Positions 23,830-35,524 of a stretch of DNA of 64,000 nucleotides are shown here, piece after piece. Under the pieces are notes generated by a model, which was not told where the DNA came from, searched no databases, and saw only the letters and a list, made by a program, of their open reading frames with translations. How positions within the stretch are numbered: the stretch's first letter is position 1; every line of letters starts with the position of its first letter. This DNA comes from Prunus persica. Its lineage: Eukaryota > Streptophyta > Magnoliopsida > Rosales > Rosaceae. The translations under genes were made by a program, and so were the position numbers. The stretch is from positions 15,624,721 to 15,688,720 of the forward strand of contig NC_034011.1 of NCBI RefSeq assembly GCF_000346465.2. The letters are read 5' to 3'.

Positions 23830-24557
23830 TATATGATGCCATTGGCGGACCCATAGAGGCGTAAGGAGGTGCAACTGCTTCTCCTCTCAAAAGAAAAAGC
23901 CTTAGAAGTCACCCCTCTGCAATGCCTTGGAGGTGCCCACCGATTCGAGTAAATGCCTCATTGACCTTTTCTTTTCTTTGCTATGAGCAGTAGCGCGTTT
24001 CTTACTTTTAAGAATAGAAGTTAGGAAGATTGTGTTCCTTGGTTCCGAGCTTTTGCTTCTAAACTTTGTAGGTTCTATATTGGCAGCGAGTTTCATGCCT
24101 CAAGTGAGCAAATGTTCCTTTGAAATTTAAGTGTATCTCTAGATGCTCGCATGGTTCATGCATTTAGAGAAAAGCTAATGACTTTGACTTATTGTGTTTG
24201 TGAAATTCCTTTTTACTCAAAAAACTTTAATTCATAGGTTTAGTGATAGCTTGGATATTTACATTGAGAAATATGTTTTTGCTTGTATTAGTAATGAAAA
24301 TATAATTGAACGTTTCATGATATGAAACCTCGTCGGCAACAATTAATTGTAGCTTAATGTTAATTGAGCACACTTATTGTCTCTACTCGACTGCATTATT
24401 GCAACAAGGTGGGAGTCATGCTATGTGAAGGAAAAATCAGAATAGAAAAGGTTGTCTTGCAAGAATTTTGCAACAAGTTAGGAGAAGACTCTTGGATATA
24501 GTAAAGAGAGATGTGTTATAGGTAGAAAGCCAAGTACATGTTGTGCATGCTAACTCA
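23830..24557. other. Intergenic DNA, no gene
   Basis: Begins with a segment (ccattggcggacccatag, 23,837) whose core ttggcggacc recurs at 57,413, next to TSA copy 4, so it may be the end of another dispersed element. The remainder is AT-rich with no recognised coding content. Confidence 0.5.
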
Positions 24558-24960
24558 TGTTGGTGTGACTTGTGAACCATTAACTTTCTTTCCTTACACC
24601 CTAAGGATTCCCATTATAATTATATTTGATTTACTTTAATTTCTGATTTTATACTGTAAATAGAAATATGAATTTATTACATTTACTTGCCCATTAAAGT
24701 TCCGTTGTATTATAAATATGATCTCCTACAATGACAAGAATATACAGAAAATTCCCACAAACAAATATTCTCTCATAGTTCTCATATTTTAGCATGGTAT
24801 CAGAGCAGCGATATTGGAATTGCTGACTCTAGTTTCCAACCCCGCCCCCGCTATGGGGATTGATGATTTTTTTCAACCCTCATGGAGGTAACACCACTAA
24901 CTCCTCTCCTTCTCAACCAATCATAATTGAGTTAAGTGCCCACGTGGCTCAGCTCCTAGT

Positions 24961-25146
24961 GATGCAGACTTTGACCCCGAACCCAATCCTGAATCAGGAT
25001 CCTATTTTGATGACCCCGACCCTAACCCCGACTACGATAATGACCCTGACCTCGACTATGATGACGACGACCCTGACTCCGATGACAACCCCAACCCCGA
25101 ATCTGTCTATTATTCAGACCCAGATCCTGATCTGGATTCCTACTAA
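24961..25146 (+). other. Asp/Pro-rich repeat tract in the Copia interior
   Basis: In the frame starting at 24,961 a 61-codon stretch is dominated by Asp, Pro and Asn (units such as DPDPNPDYDNDP) and ends with TAA at 25,144. The DNA is a degenerate tandem of gaccctgac-like units. It sits where the gag/nucleocapsid part should be. A hyperacidic insert there is unusual and could be an expanded microsatellite. Confidence 0.6.
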
Positions 25147-25559
25147 ACTTTTATCCTATGCATCTTCCGTTGCACAAATTATGACTTCTCAACTAACAAC
25201 CCCGACACATGGACAAGATTACGCATACTGTGGTGATCCGAGACACAACCCGATACGACCCGTAATGATACTAGTTATAGATTTCATACTTCAGATAAGA
25301 GTGATTCCACAAGCTGGATAATTGATTTATTTGCAACTGATCATATGACGTTTGATCCTGATGTTTTTCTGAATACTATCCAACCTTAACAAACTTGTAT
25401 TGTTAACGCCAATGAAGTTACTTATCCTGTGACAATGGCTGACACTGTTGCACTCTCATCCTCTCTCTCACTGTCTAATACTTTACTTGTTTCATCTTTA
25501 TCCAATAGATTGATGTCAGTTAGTCAGCTTACTGAACAATTGAATTGTTGTGTACTCAT

Positions 25560-26531
25560 TTACCTGAGTTTTTGTTTGCTTCAGGATATTCACACTAAGA
25601 AGATTCTTGGTTGTGGTACTAAGAGGGGGAGGCTATATTATGTAGATGACTTCAGTCTCAGAATGGCTAACAATGTGACCCATCCCTTTGATAGCAAACA
25701 AAAGCAAATTTGGTTGTGGCATCGTCGATTGGGATATCCGTCTTTAGTTATATGAAGCATCTTATACTAGATTTATTCTCAAGTTTCAAGGACTCTGACT
25801 TCACTTGTGATACTTGTATTTTGGCCATGAGTCACCATGTGCCCTATCGGTTGAGTACGAACAACTGTACTACTCCGTTTACGTTAATTCACTTCGATGT
25901 GAGGGGACGTTCACCGATCATTGCTTCTTCTGGTGTTCCGTGGTTTATCACATTCATAGATGATTGTACACGGATGATATGGTTTTATTTGCTAAAGAAA
26001 ATAAAAGGGTTTTCCCGTTTTCAATCTTTCGACAAACCAATGAAAACTTAGTTCAATGCTCAAATCCAGATTCTTTGCTCAGACAATGGAGGAGAATTTG
26101 TCAATCATGATTTTCAGGTTTACTTCCAACAATATGGAATTATCTATGAGACGACTTGTCGTCAGACACCGCAACAAAATGGTGTTGCTGAACGAAAGAA
26201 TCGACATATTCTTGAAACCGCTCGAGCACTCATTTGATTAAAGAGGTTGCTTACTAAACTTTGGTATAGACCTACATCTGTAATGAATCTCTTTTGTGAC
26301 AACAAGGCTGCAATAGCTATTGCAAAGAATCCAGTTCAACATGATCGCACCAAACATGTTGAGGTAGATCGACACTACATCAAACAGAAGCTCGAAGCTA
26401 AAGTGATTCAATTTCCTTCTGTGAAGTCCGAGGATGAATTGGTTGATATTTTGACAAAGCCAATTTCTAGTAAAGCGTTCCACAATTCACTGAACCAGTT
26501 GGGCATTGGTGACATCTATGCACCAACGTGA
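25560..26531 (+). pseudogene. Copia pol: integrase joined to RNase H, RT deleted
   Basis: Reading along the plus strand, a GAG-pre-integrase segment (GRLYYVDDF...LWHRRLGYPS, 25,626-25,745) is followed by an integrase zinc-binding CDTC and then the core. The core has Asp in HFDVRG (near 25,900), Asp in FIDDCTRM (25,960) and Glu in AERKNRHI (near 26,195). At about 26,240 the text jumps straight to Copia RNase H (CDNKAAIAIAKNPVQHDRTKH) and ends APT-stop at 26,531, with the whole reverse transcriptase missing. Frame changes and stops at 25,755 and 26,051 also break it. Confidence 0.9.
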
Positions 26532-26774
26532 GGGGGAGTGTTGGCGTGACTTGTGGACCATTGACTTTCTTTCCTTAAACACCAAGGATTCCCATTATAA
26601 TTATATTTGATTTGCTTTAATTCCTGATTTCCTACTGTAAATAGAAATAGGAATTTATTATGTACTTGCCTATTAAGTTCCGTTGTATTATAAATATGAC
26701 CTACAAGGAGAAAAATACACAGAAAATCCTCACAAACAAATATTCTCTCATAGTTCTCATGTTTTACCAACTCA

Positions 26775-27770
26775 TATCTTAATATTTTTAAACAATATTT
26801 TGACATGATTCGATTTAATTTTGGTAATCGAAGAAAGTATTTAACTTTAAGCATCTTTTTAATTTAAAAATAAAAATCGTTAAAAGAATTAATTACCATT
26901 TTCTAAGAGCACATTTGCAAAAAATAAATAAAGAGTGCTATTAAACGAACCTTAAAATTAATTGAGCACACCCTACTACCAAAGTATTTATTGAATTACT
27001 AATTTATCATAATATAAAATGACCAAAAAGGATATATGGAATTGTGAAACAAATATAATTTTAATAAGTTCACCCTACTCACTATATTCAACCCTAATCA
27101 AACGTAGAGAAGTTTTCGTATAATTTTAAGGGCCTTTGATGCTTCAAAGGCTTAGAGCTTCCTTACAAACACGGCGAAATACAAGTGTCGGCATTTCTCT
27201 ATGTACTTGATTCTTCCTGATGCAAAAGATGGGCTGATATATTTGAATGAAAAAGTTATTCCAATTTGACTTCTTAGCTCAACATCATCCATACAATAAA
27301 GTTGAAGTGGATGACTTTAAAATTCTAGGGTTTAAACTTTTCTTCTGACTCAAAAGCATCCAAAATTCTAAAGGATTTCGAACTGGTGATGATGCATTTC
27401 ACTAGTAATTTGACAGAGATGTTTGAGTCCCCTCCACGTATTTCGAAGAAAATCACAAGGAATTACAAGAATCAAATTTTGAATTGAAGGAGTTAGAAAA
27501 TCTATTGCCACAACAGCTTATGAAATTAAAGATTTTGATGTGAACCCAAAATTTGAAAAGAGAGCACGAATTCATATAAAAAGAGAAACCTGGTTTAGGA
27601 TTGGTATTAGGGTGTTGTGTGATAGAGTGTATTACGGTGTACCAAGAGTATTTTTGGTAGGTAAATAGGGTGTACTTAGTTAATTTTACATTTTGATTAA
27701 AATATTAAAATATACTTAAATCATAGGGTATACTCAGTTAATTTTAGGGTTTGTTTAGCATCACTTTAAT
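26775..27770. other. AT-rich intergenic DNA, no gene
   Basis: No open frame with recognisable content. Short coding-like fragments around 27,120-27,560 are not supported by any motif I know. Confidence 0.6.
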
Positions 27771-28230
27771 GGTGTGTTTACTAATCAGGAATTGAAATTC
27801 TCATCAAGAATTGAATTCCACCTATGGAGGATTCCTGCGTTTACTTTACATCAAGGAATTGAAAAGTAAGTGGGGCCCACAAAAAATTAGGAATTAAATT
27901 CTTGGGTGGGAGGTGGTATTCTAATTTCTAGAGAATTAACCCATAAGGAATTCATCTTTTTTACCCATTATATCCTCACACAATTTTTAAATTTTCAAAT
28001 ATGTCATCTACTTTAACCAAACAACGAGGATATTTTAGTAATTATTACCACTTCTACCCCAATTCCACATGGTCTAGTGAACAACTTCAATAGAAATTCG
28101 GAATCTAACTCCCCTCAATCCATATGGTTTAGTAAACAACTTCATTAGGAATCCAGAATCTAATTCTCATCAATTCAATTCATCCTCAATTTAATTCCTC
28201 CTAATTCAATTATGAATTAATAAACAAGCC
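27771..28230. mobile_element. MITE with imperfect inverted ends (GGTGTGTTTA...)
   Basis: The left end ggtgtgtttactaatcagg and the reverse complement of the right end, ggcttgtttattaattcat, are similar. Both are followed by repeated gaattgaattcc-like text, a pattern common in plant MITEs. It is 460 bp and non-coding. No clear target duplication, so superfamily and exact ends are uncertain. Confidence 0.5.
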
Positions 28231-28254
28231 ATAAATAAAATTTAAGTACGTAAT

Positions 28255-30330
28255 TTAAGAGATATGAATGTGATGTAAAGCAAAGTGGAAAGATATTGTT
28301 GAGAACAGTGGTTGAAGTGGAAATGCGTGGCTAGAATCCTTATATGAGCTTCGTTCAACATGGGGGTCAGTTTCCATCCGTACTATTGAGCAGTACCTCT
28401 CACTCAGAATTCCCAAATCATGACCACAAAAATTAGATACCCAATCCAATTGAACCAACAACGACAACGCAGAAGAAAAAAAATATCTTCAGTAAGTAGG
28501 CCAACCATGTGGAAATCAATAATGTGGAATACACCAAATTTGAGTTCTAGATGACACAGAATGTGGCACGTCATAAGTATTTGATTAACTAATTTCAAAT
28601 TAGATTATGATTTATAGTTAATATATTTTAGGAAGAAATTAAAAACCTTAAAACTTAATTAATCAAAAGTCCTGCTGCCGGCCCTAAGTCAAGCTTCTTG
28701 TTGTACCATCGTTCCAACAACAATCAGAAATAAATGAAACCCACCCACTAAAGAAACAGAATTAAAACTATGTACTATTAATTTGTATATGTAACAACTT
28801 TTTACGGTTTAGAAAAGTGAAACCCAAGGATCATTGACTGGCGGAGAAGTACCATTGATTTGTTGAAGGGAAGGGAAGAGAAGTAGAAGGGGATTTGGGA
28901 TCGGATTATCCTTTTAATTGTTTTTGCTGGGACTTCTTGGAATTAAGTCTCAAACTGTAGTACGAATGTGAAAGCTCACTGTATATAGAAATTCCGACTT
29001 TTTCATTTTCAATTTGGAAATTATAAAATAGTACAGTAGTATGATATCATTGTACTCGAATGCTGCTGAATAAAACATGCATGCTACGATATAATGGAGG
29101 TAATAATTAGTTACTAAACTTTAGCGCACTTTTCATCTTTATTTTTTGTCCTTCGTACTTACTCCATAGTCCAGCTTCAATAAAAATTTCATAATTAAAT
29201 GTTATCCAAGGAGTGCAGATGTGAAAGACTTGGTGAAAGTTTCAAGTGCTTTCAACCCTTCTTCGGGTGACTTGGCTTCCCCCAACACCTTCACAATGGC
29301 ACTACCAACAATAACACCATCAGCTCCCCACTCTGCTACTTGTTTCACATGTTCAGGCTTTGATAGCCCAAAACCAACTGCCACAGGCTTGGTTGTTGCC
29401 TCTCTAATTTCCCTTAAAAGCCTCGGAATTTGTTCGTTCACCGATTCACGGGCACCGGTAACTCCCACAGTGCTCACAAGGTATACAAATCCTTCTGAAG
29501 CTTCAACTATCTTCTTCATTCGATCTATTGTTGTAGTGGGTGTAGTTAGTAATGCCAACTCAACATTATTCTTCACAGCCTCCTTTCTCAAGCTTTTTGT
29601 CTCTTCAAATGGAGCATCTGGAACCACAAGACCATGTACCCCAACGTCGCTAATTGTGGACATGAAATTTTCAATACCATGCTTTATAATTGGGTTATGG
29701 TACGAAAATAGAACGATTGGACAAGACAATTGTGGGACCACATTCTTTAACATTGACATAATAGAATTGAAATTGGTCCCTCTAGCTAAGGAACGAGTGA
29801 CTGAAGCCTGAATAACTGGACCGTCTAGTATTGGATCAGAGTGTGGCACACCTAACTCGATCACGTCCGCCCCACTAGAATCGAGCACCTTCAGCGCTTG
29901 CGCCGTGGTTGAAAGGTCGGGATCACCGGCAGTGATGTAAGGGATAAATGCTACTTTCCGTTGGTTCTTCAATTTTGTGAAAGTTTGAGAGAGAGTGATG
30001 GTAGGCAAGGTGAGAGCAGCCATTGGTGTTAGAAGATGTCTCTTTATGGAAACGGTTGATGCTTGGGATGGAGAATGATGAAGAAATGGGTTTTGAGGTT
30101 TCTTAAGTTGAAGAAAGCCAGTAGCAGTGGATTTCAGAGAAGTAGCCATTAATGTTGTATTACAGGATGAAGACTTCAGGGTTTAATACGTACTTCAGAG
30201 GGATGCTTGCTAATGTTTGATACAAATACAAGCCAATACTTATAAGAGTTCCTAGGAAGTTTGGGACATAAAAAAGTAGCACCGACAAGTGCGTATGAAA
30301 TTTAAACGTGGAACAGGTTTCTTTTCCTAC
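28255..30330. repeat. TSA duplication block 2
   Basis: The region around an intact TSA gene. Its downstream side (28,255-29,000) matches 13,900-14,700 and 54,700-55,300, and its upstream side (30,150-30,330) matches that of TSA copy 4 at 59,015-59,230. It lacks the CT-rich part found in blocks 1 and 3. Confidence 0.75.
29202..30149 (-). CDS. TSA: Tryptophan synthase alpha-like, plastid-targeted
   Basis: One uninterrupted 315-codon frame. Residues 1-48 are rich in Ser, Thr, Lys and Leu with no acidic residue, a plausible chloroplast transit peptide. The rest is a full TrpA barrel. It has catalytic Glu98 in IELG, catalytic Asp109 in ILDG (spacing 11, as in the bacterial enzyme), Tyr223 in FVYLVS and phosphate-binding GVTGAR (229-234), GFG (259-261) and GS (282-283). 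The enzyme splits indole-3-glycerol phosphate into indole and glyceraldehyde-3-phosphate, feeding tryptophan synthase beta or, in lyase-type members, releasing indole for defence. The normally conserved SDPLADGP loop reads SDPILDGP here, as in the other copies. A TATA-like TATAAGTA lies about 90 bp upstream and a reverse AATAAA at 29,138-29,143. TSA or free-standing indole lyase cannot be told apart from sequence alone. Confidence 0.92.
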   Translation of the reverse strand: MATSLKSTATGFLQLKKPQNPFLHHSPSQASTVSIKRHLLTPMAALTLPTITLSQTFTKLKNQRKVAFIPYITAGDPDLSTTAQALKVLDSSGADVIELGVPHSDPILDGPVIQASVTRSLARGTNFNSIMSMLKNVVPQLSCPIVLFSYHNPIIKHGIENFMSTISDVGVHGLVVPDAPFEETKSLRKEAVKNNVELALLTTPTTTIDRMKKIVEASEGFVYLVSTVGVTGARESVNEQIPRLLREIREATTKPVAVGFGLSKPEHVKQVAEWGADGVIVGSAIVKVLGEAKSPEEGLKALETFTKSFTSALLG

Positions 30331-30959
30331 AAAAGTAACGTGTAATATTAGGGCGCCGTTTCTAATAGCGCGGAGTCATATCACCACATGAGAAAATAGA
30401 GTCAAAGTTCAAATTGTCTTCCAAACCAAAAAAAACATCAAACAATAATAGACAATAGACAAGGAAAGAAAGAAACCTACGTACAAAATGTGAGGTTTTT
30501 TTAGGTTTTTCTTCTTTCTTCTTTTAACATGTTTTCTCAACTAAAGCCAGGTTTTATTAACGTACGAGACTAATATATGTAAAGGTCGCATGAATGACAT
30601 ATCAGTGTGTCGTCTTGTACTGATTATTTGTATAGAAAAAATTAAATATATAATAAATATAAAATTAAATTATTGTTAAAAAGTAATTTAATATAGTGTG
30701 CCCTACACAAAGTGTACTCAACTAAAGCCAAGGAAATGTATGCCGATACTATTGTTATGTGCTAGCAAGATAATGACCATCCATCAGTGCAGAGCGCTTT
30801 TGGAAAGGAAATAGCAGTGATAAGGCTGTCAAGATGAACAGGAGATCATTTGAATACTTGAAAAAAACAGAGCGCTTTTGAATTGGACAAGATGCTTCGA
30901 GATAATCTGTGGGATTGCTACTTGAAAAAAACAGACAGCTTTATGACGTTAGTTATCAT
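30331..30959. other. Intergenic DNA shared with 59,230-59,700
   Basis: No gene. The phrases gcgcttttggaaaggaaatag and aagatgcttcga recur around 59,485 and 59,580, showing that the duplication behind TSA copies 2 and 4 continues into block R. Confidence 0.6.
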
Positions 30960-32570
30960 ATAGTTCAATATTTCATAACTTTTCACTTGTTTTTTCTATT
31001 TAGAGAAAAGTGATAATTGTATTCATAAATTAGGCATAAAGATCATTAACTAGAAGGGAAAATACAAATACCCATAAAGGGGTAATACAAATATGGAAGC
31101 ATAGTAATCACATCGGGTTAATCCAAATACAGAACACAGAACAACAGAGATATTTCGGCATAAAAGCCACATGCCTGAACAAACCAGACGTAAATCGCAA
31201 CGCTCAAATATACCAGTACAACTATAAATTTTAAACCCTCACAAGTACCAAAAAAAGAGAGTAGAGACTAGAACAATTAAACACCCAACTCACAAGGAGT
31301 TGATGCAATTATTACCAAACAACAAAACAACGAAAAGCGAACAAATCCACTATCACCACTTTTGCCTCCTCCACTACAGCCGACATCGCCACCTTTGAGA
31401 TAGAGAACACCACTGAGATTATAGCCAAGAACCAAAATAGATTTAACCACCAAAACCACATATCCAAGCAGACATGAGTAAAAAACCCAAATCCAAAACA
31501 CATCTAGGCACAAATAACCTCCCCCCAATTAAAATCCCAAATCCAGAAGATGAGGAAGGTGAAGAAGGAGGGAGTGAATAAGAGAGAAAAGGAGAGAGGA
31601 GGAGTGTCCTGCTCCCCCCTCCCCCTCTGGAAACACACAGCGCCGCTTAGAAAGATAGGCTTGAGAGAGATTTTTAGGGTTTTAAGCCCTTTCTCTTTTT
31701 CTTTTCACTGTAGATGTTGTAATGATGTGATAGATGCAGTATTTCATAACCTTTTACTACAAATATTTCATAACCGTCCAATATTTCTTAAGTACGCTTC
31801 AAAAAAACCTTTTACTGTAGATGCATGTTTCATACTATCACTGTTTTACACATTAGGCCAACATTTACATATACTTGGCCACTGCCACTTAGATTCAAAA
31901 GGTGGTTCTAACTATTCACCATGAAGCAGCCTTACTTCCAAAACACTTCACATGGATTCCCACATCTTCCCAATTTCTAACCCACAAAACAACAATATTT
32001 TAGAATGCAGTAGTATTCCAACACCCATTTAAATTTCCAGGTGAGGCAGAACATTAACGGATCCATTTAGATTTCTCACGTTGTGAAGGGCTTCTAATGC
32101 TACTACCAAATCTCAAAATCCAGCAGCCTGCATCATAGAATTAATCTCTAGGATCGAACTTACTTGCACCTATCCGTGGAAGATACATCTAGTTCAGCTT
32201 TGTGCTGCTCGAAACTTTGCTTCATGTTACTCCCTGAGCTTAAGTTGCTCCTCACCAGGGCATCTACATCTGCATTTCAAATTGCAAAAACAATAACGGA
32301 TCCATGTAGATTTCACATGTTGCAAAGGGCTTCTAATGCTGCTACCAAATCTCATAAACCAGTAGTTTGCATCGTGGAGTTAATCTCCATGACCATAGTT
32401 ACTTGCACCTTATCCGTCAAAGATGCATCTAGTTCAAATTTGTGTCACGCCAAACTTGTTTTATGTTGCTCCTTAGGCTTAAGTTGCTTATCACCAAGCC
32501 TTTGCATCTCCATTTCGAATTGCTCATTTTTCTTCCTTAAGTGCTTCTCCCAGAGGATGAACCTCTCTTG
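30960..32570. repeat. Dispersed block R, copy 1
   Basis: Collinear with 33,360-35,310 and 59,705-61,310 in the same orientation. In order it contains a stretch whose minus strand looks like a 3' UTR, a CT/GA-rich segment at 31,550-31,625, the phrase gagagatttttagggttttaagcc, and a tandem-repeated coiled-coil-like coding remnant. Its origin is unknown; a decayed retrocopy or LINE derivative is possible. Confidence 0.75.
32040..32570 (-). pseudogene. Coiled-coil-like coding remnant, two tandem units
   Basis: On the minus strand, units of about 238 bp (starting near 32,050 and 32,289) translate to Glu/Leu/Lys-rich heptad-like text such as NEQFEMEMQRLGDKQ and DLVAALEAL, repeatedly broken by stops. 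The same two-unit structure is kept at 35,026-35,310 and 60,771-61,300. I do not recognise the parent protein; the pattern is that of a long coiled coil. Confidence 0.5.
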
Positions 32571-33359
32571 AAATCCCTCTTTCAAATCCCTTTTTTTTTG
32601 GTCGGGATGTAGGCCTAGATCTCCTCCACATCTCCTCCCTCACTACTCTTCAGCCATTTCACTTCTCGCACCTTTTTTCCTCTCATACACTCACTCCCCC
32701 CCTCCCTCCCCAAAAGTCCATTTCTCCCCCCTCCTCTCAGGAAAACTCAAACCCTAAAATCCTCCTCTTTCCTTAGAATTTTCTTGGTTGTCTACTTGTT
32801 TACTGCTGCAGTTTCTCTCCTACAAATCATCCTCAGATCTGAGATCAGGTTATGGAGGTGTGGGCTTTGTAGTTTAATGGTCTAGTTGGACCAATACTTG
32901 CTCCTAGATTGCTTGAGCATGATGCATGTTGTTGGCTTGCTTCCCCAATTCCAAGCTCTACAGATCCCCTTTATTGGTTCTCTTGAACCTTCTTGTTCTT
33001 TTGGCTATGGCGGAGGCGGCAGATTAGGTGGCGGCAACTTCTTGTTGTTTCTAGAGTTTGATTATAGGGTTTTTGTATTATGGGGGTTTTTTTGTTGTTG
33101 TTTTGGGCCTTCTTTTGTATTTTGGATTGGGCTTTTGTTTTGTTTGGTTGAGCCCTTGTTTTTATTTTTCTAACTTTTGTAATGGGCTTTTATGTAACAC
33201 TCTATGGTAATGACATGTTCATTCATTTGACCTAAAAAACAAAAATTCTATGGGATTGTTACTTGAAAAAAAAAAACATAGCGCTTTTTGAAGCTAGTTA
33301 TCATATTGTTCAATTTTTAATATTAAAATCCTCAAGGTTATGTAATTGTCTCGAATGAA
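32571..33359. other. Intergenic DNA between R copies, no gene
   Basis: Pyrimidine-rich at 32,600-32,760, then a T/G-rich stretch at 33,000-33,220 with short frames lacking known motifs. The T/G-rich part resembles a retroelement or gene 3' end, but I cannot assign it. Confidence 0.5.
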
Positions 33360-33964
33360 ATAGTTCAATATTTCATAACTTTCATTTGTTTTTTTATTTA
33401 GAGAAAAGTGATAATTGTATTACTAAATTAGGCATAAAGGCCATCAGCTAGAAGGGAAAATACAAATACCCATAAAGGGGTAATACAAATATGGAAGCAT
33501 AGTAATCACACCAGGTTAATCCAAATACAGGCCACATAAGACCAGAGATATTTTGGCATAACAGTCGCATGCCTAAACAAACCAGACATGAATTGCAACG
33601 CCAACTATAACTTTTAAACTCTCACAAGTCCAAAAAAACAAGTAGAGACTGGAACAATTAAATACCCAACTCACAAGGAGTTGATGTAATTATTACCAAA
33701 CAACAAAACAACAAGCACACAACAACCAAAAGTGAACAAATCCAGTATCAACTCTTTTGCTTCCTCCACTATAACCGATGTTGCCACCTTTGAGATAGAG
33801 AACACCATCGAGATTACAGCCAGGAGCCAAAACAGATTTAACCACTAAAACCACATATCCAAGCAAAAATGAATAAAAAAAACCAAAATTCAAAACACAT
33901 CTAGGCACAAATAACCTCCCCCAATTAAACTCCAAATCTAGAAGATGAGGAAGGTGAAGAAGGA

Positions 33965-33966
<2 letters not shown>

Positions 33967-33999
<33 letters not shown>

Positions 34000-34135
34000 A
34001 AAAAAAAAAAAAAAGGGAAAAGGAAAAATTTCCCCCCCCCCCCCCCCCCCCCCTGGAAAAACCGCGCCCCACTTTAAAAAAGTGGGTTAAAGAAAATTTT
34101 TGTGGTGTATAACCCCCCTTTTTTTTTTTTTTTTT
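33967..34135. other. Corrupted low-quality sequence beside the gap
   Basis: Runs of about 31 G, 16 A, 22 C and 21 T. The text between them is a blurred version of the other R copies: ctggaaaaaccgcg against ctggaaacacacagcg, and a smeared form of the gagagatttttaggg phrase. This looks like bad base calls, not genomic DNA. Confidence 0.85.
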
Positions 34136-34235
34136 NNNNNNNNNNNNNNNNNNNNNNNNNNNNNNNNNNNNNNNNNNNNNNNNNNNNNNNNNNNNNNNNN
34201 NNNNNNNNNNNNNNNNNNNNNNNNNNNNNNNNNNN
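34136..34235. other. Assembly gap, exactly 100 N
   Basis: One hundred consecutive N bases, the usual placeholder for a gap of unknown size. Confidence 0.99.
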
Positions 34236-34457
34236 CTCATATAAATGTGATTAGTTTGTAGTCAAAAGTATAATACATGAGAAGAATGCACACATTAACA
34301 TCACATAAATTACATGCACATAATATAAGTTGGCATATAAATATGGATATCGAAATACATCATAGACAACTAGCTCTAAGTGAGATGCCCTAAGTAATGA
34401 CACTTTCCCCAGCCCAGCCTCGAGAATTCAGCGCTTTCAGAAAAGGGAGGTGGCAAT

Positions 34458-34460
<3 letters not shown>

Positions 34461-34497
<37 letters not shown>

Positions 34498-34516
34498 AAT
34501 AAATAAATAAATAAAG
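34461..34516. repeat. (AG)n followed by (AAAT)n microsatellite
   Basis: An AG run of about 33 bp joined directly to about six AAAT units. It lies in the stretch after the gap that is not shared with the other R copies. Confidence 0.9.
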
Positions 34517-35310
34517 GAAATTGGGGTATGAGGGGAACGGGGGTGCGGGAATGAGAGAGAGAGAGAGGGAGAGAGGAGAAGTAGTGCCCTCCTTCCCCCT
34601 CTCCCTCTGGAAACACACAGCACCACTTAGAAAGATAGGCTTAAGAGAGATTTTTAGGGTTTTAAGCCCCTTCTTTCTTTCTTTTTTCACTGCATATGTT
34701 ATAATAATGTGATAGATGCAAAATTTCATAACCTTTTATTGCAAATATTTCATAACCTTTCAATATTTCATAACTACTCTCCAAAAAAACATGCAGATGC
34801 ATGTTTCATACTATCATTGTTTTACACACTAGGCCAACATTTACATATACTTGGCTGTTGTAGTTATATTCAAAAGGTGGTTCTAACTATTCACCATGAA
34901 TCAACCTAATTTCCAAAACACTTCACATAGATTTCCCACATTTTCCTAATTTCTAACCCTTAGAACAACAACATTTTAGAATGTAGCAGTATTCCAACAC
35001 CCATTTAAATTTCCAGGGGAGGCAAAATATTAACAAATCCATTTAGATTTCTCACATTGCGAAGGGCTTCTAATTCTACTTCCAAATCTCAGAAAACAGC
35101 AACTTGCATTATGGAGTTAATCTCCAGGACCGAAGTTACTTGCACCTTATCCATGGCAGGTGCATCTAGTTCAGCTTTATGCCGCGCAAGCTTGTTTAAT
35201 GTTACTCCCTAAGCTTAAGTTGCTCCTCACCAAGCCTCTGCATCTCCATTTCGAATTGCAAAACATTAACGGATTCATTTAGATTTCACACGTTGCGAAG
35301 GGTTTCTAAT

Positions 35311-35524
35311 GCCGCAACATAGTTGGATATATCAATGTAGATCTAAATATTATATTTCTGGTTAGCCCATAATATAGTTGGATCCAAAAGAATTAAAAAC
35401 AAGGCCACAACAAAGTTGGTTCATTGCCTATCAAATAACTGAGATGCTTGGTATATGTTGTTAATTACTAGTCCACTCGGAGTAATTATATGAGACAATC
35501 AAATGAGTGTTAACATGGCATCAC
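35311..35524. other. Host flank shared with 61,910-62,120
   Basis: The text from about 35,330 (tatatcaatgtagatctaaatatt) through agtccactcggagtaatt to the solo LTR matches 61,925-62,120. So blocks 2 and 3 of R share both this flank and the LTR insertion site. Confidence 0.75.

Larger units (their letters stand above)
24558..26769 (+). mobile_element. Small internally deleted Copia element with 5-bp TSD
   Basis: The 5' LTR is 24,558-24,794 and the 3' LTR 26,539-26,769. Both start TGTTGG and end in CA, are clearly alike, and differ by scattered substitutions. A primer-binding site TGGTATCAGAGC (initiator-methionine tRNA) follows at 24,795-24,806, and a polypurine tract GAGGGGGAG precedes the 3' LTR. 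The flanks are ACTCA at 24,553-24,557 and ACTCA at 26,770-26,774, a perfect target-site duplication. The 1.74-kb interior lacks reverse transcriptase, so this 2.2-kb copy is non-autonomous. Confidence 0.95.
33360..35310. repeat. Dispersed block R, copy 2 (contains assembly gap)
   Basis: Matches copy 1 up to 33,966, then passes into corrupted homopolymer text and 100 Ns. After the gap it resumes with unrelated sequence (34,236-34,560) and then R again from the GA-rich part to 35,310. The coiled-coil remnant (35,026-35,310) has the same tandem units. Confidence 0.75.

Noticed and set aside
29221..29811. 196-codon plus-strand frame opposite the TSA gene (also 16,593-16,997 and 56,150-56,452)
   Set aside because: Antisense shadow. 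The minus strand has the catalytic motifs, transit peptide and full family length.
33967..34135. Striking poly-G, poly-A, poly-C and poly-T blocks as a structural DNA element
   Set aside because: They abut a 100-N gap and smear known neighbouring repeat sequence, so they are best explained as sequencing error.
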